A stretch of DNA of 8,800 nucleotides from an uncultured Erysipelotrichaceae bacterium (GTDB lineage Bacteria; Bacillota_I; Bacilli_A; Erysipelotrichales; Erysipelotrichaceae), in NCBI GenBank assembly GCA_902795525.1, contig CADBLN010000060.1:1-8800 (forward strand). The letters are read 5' to 3'. Both the position numbers and the translations under genes were made by a program. Position 1 is the stretch's first letter. Each line of letters opens with the position of its first letter. Positions 5,722 through 8,800 of the stretch are shown here, in pieces. The notes beneath the pieces are model-generated. The model searched no databases. It was not told the DNA's origin and saw only the letters and a program-made list of their open reading frames with translations.

Positions 5722-7140
5722 ATGAAAAAGGATAAACAATTTAATGCTCAATTAGATTCCATTGATAAAAATCTAAGGGATTTATTTTGGCAAAGAATGA
5801 ACTTAATAAGTGGTCAAGAAGATGGCAATTGGAATAAGTATTACAACCAATTCAAAAATGAACTTGAAGATTTATCACAACAATACAAAAGAGCTAGTTC
5901 AAAAGAAACTAACCTGTTTTTAAATGACTTTAATGATACTTCTACCTTTGTTGATTCGGCTTTTACAGTTAGTCAAAAGGCAAAATGTGATCAAAATCCA
6001 AACACAATAAACGCAACCTTAGGAACTCTTTATGGCGAGGATGGAAGAATCGCAGTAATTAAACCAATTTATGATTCATTTAACAGAATTGATGACCAGC
6101 GCAAAGCTAGCTACGCTGAAAGAATAAATGGTAACGCTCCATTCACTAGTGCAGTCTTCAACTGGATTAATCGCCTGGAAAACATTTCATTAGCCCATGA
6201 TGTCATAGCGACTACTGGTGGTACTGGTGCCATCAATATTTCCATTAAAAACTGTTTGAAAGAACATGAAACTTTGTTGATACCACAAATAGCTTGGGGC
6301 TCATATGCAGTTATGGCCAGCCAACAAAGAATCAATGTCGAAACATATGGTTTGATTAAAGATAATAAGATTGATTTAACTAGCCTCAAAGAAAAATGCC
6401 ATAGAATCATGGCACAGCAACAAAAGGTTGTCATAGTTATAAATGATCCTTGTCATAATCCAACTGGCATCAGTTATGGTAAAGACAACTGGGAAGCATT
6501 GATTGCTTTCTTTAACGAACTATCAAAAGAGGGACAAGTTGTTATCATTAATGACATAGCTTATTTTGATTATGCCATCGACTGCAATAATGCGACTGAA
6601 TACATGAATTGCTTTAACAATATCTCAAGAAACATACTCATCCTGGTTGCTTTCAGTTGTTCAAAATCATTTACCGCTTATGGGATGAGATTAGGTGCAA
6701 TTATTATTCTAGCTCAAGATAACAGAATTGTTACGGAAGTCAGTAATAGTTTTTTAAGAAGTGCTAGAGCTAATTGGAGCAATGTCAACAATGGCTTTAT
6801 GGATTGCTTTGTAGATGTTATGGAAAACCACAAGGAAGAATATTTACAAGAAAAACAGGAACTCATTTCCCTGTTGAAAAAAAGAGCTGATTTGTTCATT
6901 AAACAAGCTAACGATTGTCAATTACCACTATATCCTTATTCTGAAGGATTCTTCATCACCATTCCAATACAAGATGAAGAATTATTAAGCAAATATCATC
7001 AAGCTTTGATGAACCAACATATTTATACAGTCAAGTTTAATGGTGGCATTAGAATTGCGATTTGTTCTTTGAGCTTAAAGAAGATTGATGGTTTACCAAA
7101 TAAGTTAAAAGAAGTTTTAACACAGGTCGAGGCTGCATGA
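5722..7140 (+). CDS. PLP-dependent class I aminotransferase, aspartate/aromatic (AspC/TyrB-like) type, with N-terminal extension
   Basis: This is a fold-type I PLP enzyme, predicted cytoplasmic, that would move an amino group between an amino acid and a 2-oxo acid. The AspC-like core begins near residue 78: INATLGTLYGEDGR (96-109), TGGTGA (165-170), NDPCHNPTG (241-249), NDIAYFDY (277-284; D278 and Y281 contact PLP), SCSKSFTAYGMRLGA (312-326; K315 forms the Schiff base and R323 binds phosphate), RANWSN (349-354), and GGIRIAI (441-447; R444 binds substrate carboxylate). The second Arg (R292 of AspC) that selects dicarboxylic substrates has no evident counterpart in 355-374, so aspartate may not be the substrate. 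Residues 1-75 are a charged, helix-prone extension absent from AspC. ATG 5722 follows AGGTGA, and the frame ends with TGA overlapping the next start. Family confidence is high, substrate unknown. Confidence 0.88.
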   Translation: MKKDKQFNAQLDSIDKNLRDLFWQRMNLISGQEDGNWNKYYNQFKNELEDLSQQYKRASSKETNLFLNDFNDTSTFVDSAFTVSQKAKCDQNPNTINATLGTLYGEDGRIAVIKPIYDSFNRIDDQRKASYAERINGNAPFTSAVFNWINRLENISLAHDVIATTGGTGAINISIKNCLKEHETLLIPQIAWGSYAVMASQQRINVETYGLIKDNKIDLTSLKEKCHRIMAQQQKVVIVINDPCHNPTGISYGKDNWEALIAFFNELSKEGQVVIINDIAYFDYAIDCNNATEYMNCFNNISRNILILVAFSCSKSFTAYGMRLGAIIILAQDNRIVTEVSNSFLRSARANWSNVNNGFMDCFVDVMENHKEEYLQEKQELISLLKKRADLFIKQANDCQLPLYPYSEGFFITIPIQDEELLSKYHQALMNQHIYTVKFNGGIRIAICSLSLKKIDGLPNKLKEVLTQVEAA

Positions 7141-7904
7141 ATTTTGGCGATTTCATTATAATTGCACTAATATTCATCATATCTTTCACCATGAACAAAG
7201 ATACAATCTTTTCATCTGAAAATCTTATCTCCATGGCAATAACGGCTGTGATTGTCTTGGTAATAATCATGATTTTTGTTTTTGACTATCTACCTATTCT
7301 GTTACTAACGGCAGCTAAAAATGATTATTATGAAAACAGGGATACAGATAAATTTTTAGAAGCCATTGAAAGATTCAAGAAAAAGAACAAACTGGTTTCG
7401 CACTCATACAAAGCTTACTTATATGAAGCCGAAGTTAAGCTGCAACAAGGAGAATTTTCACAAGCTTTAGATTGCCTGTTATATTGTTCAAAAAAGGATA
7501 TGGATTTAGACTCAAGTTTGAAAGTAATGTTATTGAGATGCAAAATCTTAATGTTCATGGATCAGTTTAATCCTTCTATTCCTGATTGGCAATTTATTAT
7601 TGCTCATCAAAAAAGCATCCCCCTTGAAGAAATATTCAATTTCAATCTAATCAGAGGTTATCTTTATATCCAAGAAGGTGAACTTGAAAAAGCTCAAAAG
7701 ATGGTTGAAAAATTGCTAAGCTACAATAGAAACTTAAACTCAAAATTTCATAATTGGGAGTTTGAATCTAAATGGTTAAATGCTTTAATTACTTTCTACA
7801 ACTACAGTCAGCACAACTATAACAATCAGTTAAACATGCTAAAAGGAAGTGGTGCCCCAAAATACATAATAAAGAGTATTCAAAGGCAAGAAAAAGCGGA
7901 TTAA
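7137..7904 (+). CDS. Two-helix membrane protein with TPR-like soluble domain, unknown function
   Basis: I do not recognise this 255-residue protein by name. Two hydrophobic segments (about 5-19 and 30-50, the latter perhaps to 58) are joined by a short polar loop. The remaining 200 residues are soluble, helical and charged. TPR-like helix pairs are visible near 90-118 (Y-x-A-Y-L-Y-E-A-E...G-E-F-S-Q-A-L) and 169-198 (NLIRGYLYIQEGELEKAQKM), both with the A/G-rich pattern typical of TPR units. Such a domain usually binds another protein. ATG 7137 overlaps the aminotransferase TGA as ATGA, with GAGG just upstream, so the two proteins are translated together and may act together. No signal peptidase site or catalytic motif is seen. 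Its TAA abuts the stop of the convergent lipoprotein gene. Confidence 0.8.
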   Translation: MNFGDFIIIALIFIISFTMNKDTIFSSENLISMAITAVIVLVIIMIFVFDYLPILLLTAAKNDYYENRDTDKFLEAIERFKKKNKLVSHSYKAYLYEAEVKLQQGEFSQALDCLLYCSKKDMDLDSSLKVMLLRCKILMFMDQFNPSIPDWQFIIAHQKSIPLEEIFNFNLIRGYLYIQEGELEKAQKMVEKLLSYNRNLNSKFHNWEFESKWLNALITFYNYSQHNYNNQLNMLKGSGAPKYIIKSIQRQEKAD

Positions 7905-7913
7905 TTAATCCGC
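7888..7913 (-). terminator. Intrinsic terminator of the lipoprotein genes, lying inside the end of the facing gene
   Basis: The perfect palindrome GCGGATTAATTAATCCGC (7896-7913) gives a stem of about 7 bp with an AATT loop. On the minus strand it is followed at once by TTTTTCTT, a proper U-run. It should therefore end the minus-strand lipoprotein transcript. On the plus strand the following bases (AATGTTTACTGTTTT) are a weaker U-run, so two-way termination is possible but less certain. The hairpin spans both stop codons. Confidence 0.75.
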
Positions 7914-8393
7914 AATGTTTACTGTTTTAAACCATTCATCAAATTGACTTTGATATGTATCTTTGTCTTTTTCCAAGCAATCCAAAATAATAATCCAATA
8001 TCCGTCACTTTTTTGGTAAATATTCGCATATTTGAAGACATCGAAATCCCCTTCTTGAGCAACGTAACTCTTAACATAAACGTCCCCATCAAGACCTTCA
8101 CTTAAAATTTCATTTCCTTTACCAATGTTATAACCAATATCTTCTAAAGTGAAATCGCTATAGCCATTATCAGAAAGCCATTCAGTATCATAATGTTTGA
8201 CCCATAGCGCAACATCAGTTTCACCATCATATAGACATTTGTCATAAACATCAGTTTCAATTTCTTCAAATTCGTATTTGCTTGGAATAACAATTGTTAA
8301 CTTATCAATTGTGTGAGTTGTAGTTTTCTCGCTACAACCAAATAGACCCATTACCAATAATAATACTAAAAAAACATTTATTAATCTTTTCAT
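7905..8393 (-). CDS. Small lipoprotein of unknown function, downstream member of a paralogous pair
   Basis: This 162-residue surface lipoprotein is anchored to the outer face of the membrane. MKR is followed by a hydrophobic core and the lipobox LFGC with Cys20. The mature part starts with a polar stretch, then a strand TIVIPSKY (33-40), which resembles the opening of PsbP/Mog1/DUF1795-like folds. It ends with a hydrophobic strand (YWIIILDCL, 132-140) and an amphipathic helix YQSQFDEWFKTVNI (147-160), also in that style. The fold is inference only. It aligns along its length with the gene at 8393-8800 (shared NGY...D motif, GDF, and the C-terminal Y-x-x-x-F-x-x-W pattern), so the two arose by tandem duplication. 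Start and upstream stop overlap by 1 nt (TAATG). The nearest GGAAAGG is about 12 nt away, so translation probably depends on coupling. Confidence 0.82.
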   Translation of the reverse strand: MKRLINVFLVLLLVMGLFGCSEKTTTHTIDKLTIVIPSKYEFEEIETDVYDKCLYDGETDVALWVKHYDTEWLSDNGYSDFTLEDIGYNIGKGNEILSEGLDGDVYVKSYVAQEGDFDVFKYANIYQKSDGYWIIILDCLEKDKDTYQSQFDEWFKTVNIAD

Positions 8394-8800
8394 TATTTAA
8401 ACTTTACCTTTCCTGCCCAATCCTCAAACAGAGGCTTGTATTCATCCATTTTACTATAATCGCAAACAAAGTTTGCAACCAAATAAAGCTTATCGTTTTC
8501 ATAAACTCCAACTAGGAAATAAAAATCTCCACCTTCGTCTTGACTACGATAGCTGAAAGTATTGTAATTAGCTTTTTCACTTTGCTCAATAACTGTATCT
8601 GTTCCAATTATATCTTGCGTGAAATCTTTTCTACTATAGTCTTCTGCATAACCATTTTCTATCAAATACTTTTTCTGGACTGAAGAAAACAGAACCACAA
8701 CATCCTTGTTACCAACGATAAGCTCCCAACCTTCTTCAGTTTTATCTTTAAAGTTATTTGGCAAAACTATAGAATAAAGCCCAGTTGAAAAAGTCTTGTC
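8393..8800 (-). CDS. Paralogue of the adjacent lipoprotein, N-terminus beyond right edge (partial)
   Basis: The frame is open through the right edge, with 135 codons visible before TAA (8395-8393). A TTG at 8764 could be taken as a start, but I reject it: the 12 codons before it continue the alignment with the neighbouring lipoprotein, and TTG would cut through the conserved first strand (LYSIVLPNNF, matching LTIVIPSKY next door). The missing part is probably a lipoprotein signal peptide, by analogy. Shared features with the neighbour include YLIENGYAEDYSRKDF (visible residues 45-60), GDFYFLVGVYENDKLYLVANFV (two segments around 90-110), and the end MDEYKPLFEDWAGKVKF. It has no Cys-lipobox in view. 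Function is unknown. It would be transcribed first, with the complete copy after it. Confidence 0.75.
   Translation of the reverse strand, partial: DKTFSTGLYSIVLPNNFKDKTEEGWELIVGNKDVVVLFSSVQKKYLIENGYAEDYSRKDFTQDIIGTDTVIEQSEKANYNTFSYRSQDEGGDFYFLVGVYENDKLYLVANFVCDYSKMDEYKPLFEDWAGKVKFK

Noticed and set aside
5722..5820. Chorismate mutase (AroQ)-like pattern at the start of the aminotransferase (LDSIDKNLRDLFWQRMNL), suggesting a mutase-aminotransferase fusion.
   Set aside because: Aligned with the E. coli P-protein mutase domain, only the R28 position (R25 here) matches. The R11 position is N8 and the K39 position is N36, and the DxxR segment is absent. This is more likely ordinary amphipathic helix similarity.
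7919..8101. 60-codon minus-strand frame inside the small lipoprotein gene.
   Set aside because: It is an alternate frame within a gene that has a clear signal peptide and a paralogue; no ribosome site supports it.

Overview
The window reads as chromosomal DNA of a low-GC, Gram-positive-type bacterium. The sequence is AT-rich, the Shine-Dalgarno sites are strong (GGAGG, AAGGAGA), three genes encode Sec/lipobox lipoproteins, and TGA is used as a stop codon, so the code is the standard bacterial one and not that of Mycoplasma. The gene content (BMP-type nucleoside ABC importer, CBS-containing family II pyrophosphatase, M32 carboxypeptidase) suits Bacillota, perhaps an Erysipelotrichia-like lineage. 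That placement is inference from style and content only.

Positions 1-5623 hold four genes on the minus strand, so transcription runs right to left: CBS/DRTGG/DHH pyrophosphatase (5623-4001), M32 metallocarboxypeptidase (3999-2503, 1 nt after the previous stop), BMP-family substrate-binding lipoprotein (2354-1227), and the double-domain ATPase of the same importer (from 1145, running off the left edge). The permease genes would be expected beyond position 1. A consensus-like promoter (2463-2491) and a 27-bp near-palindrome precede the BMP gene. Between BMP and the ATPase lie two perfect inverted repeats that overlap and cannot both fold, a likely device for setting binding-protein and ATPase levels separately. 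No clear terminator lies between the peptidase and the BMP gene, so read-through from the pyrophosphatase promoter is possible.

Positions 5722-7904 hold two plus-strand genes, divergent from the pyrophosphatase. The first is an aspartate/aromatic-type PLP aminotransferase with an unusual N-terminal extension of about 75 residues. The second overlaps it by 4 nt (ATGA) and encodes a two-helix membrane protein with a TPR-like soluble domain.

Positions 7905-8800 hold two minus-strand genes that are diverged tandem copies of one small protein family. The downstream copy is a complete lipoprotein and the upstream copy is cut by the right edge. The downstream copy meets the plus-strand operon tail to tail: the two stop codons abut at the centre of a perfect 18-bp palindrome that looks like a terminator. 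I see no RNA genes, insertion sequences, CRISPR arrays or phage genes. No stretch of more than 300 bases lacks a gene. The metabolic genes are ordinary. The less usual points are the regulatory inverted repeats, the extended aminotransferase with its coupled membrane partner, and the paralogous lipoprotein pair of unknown function.
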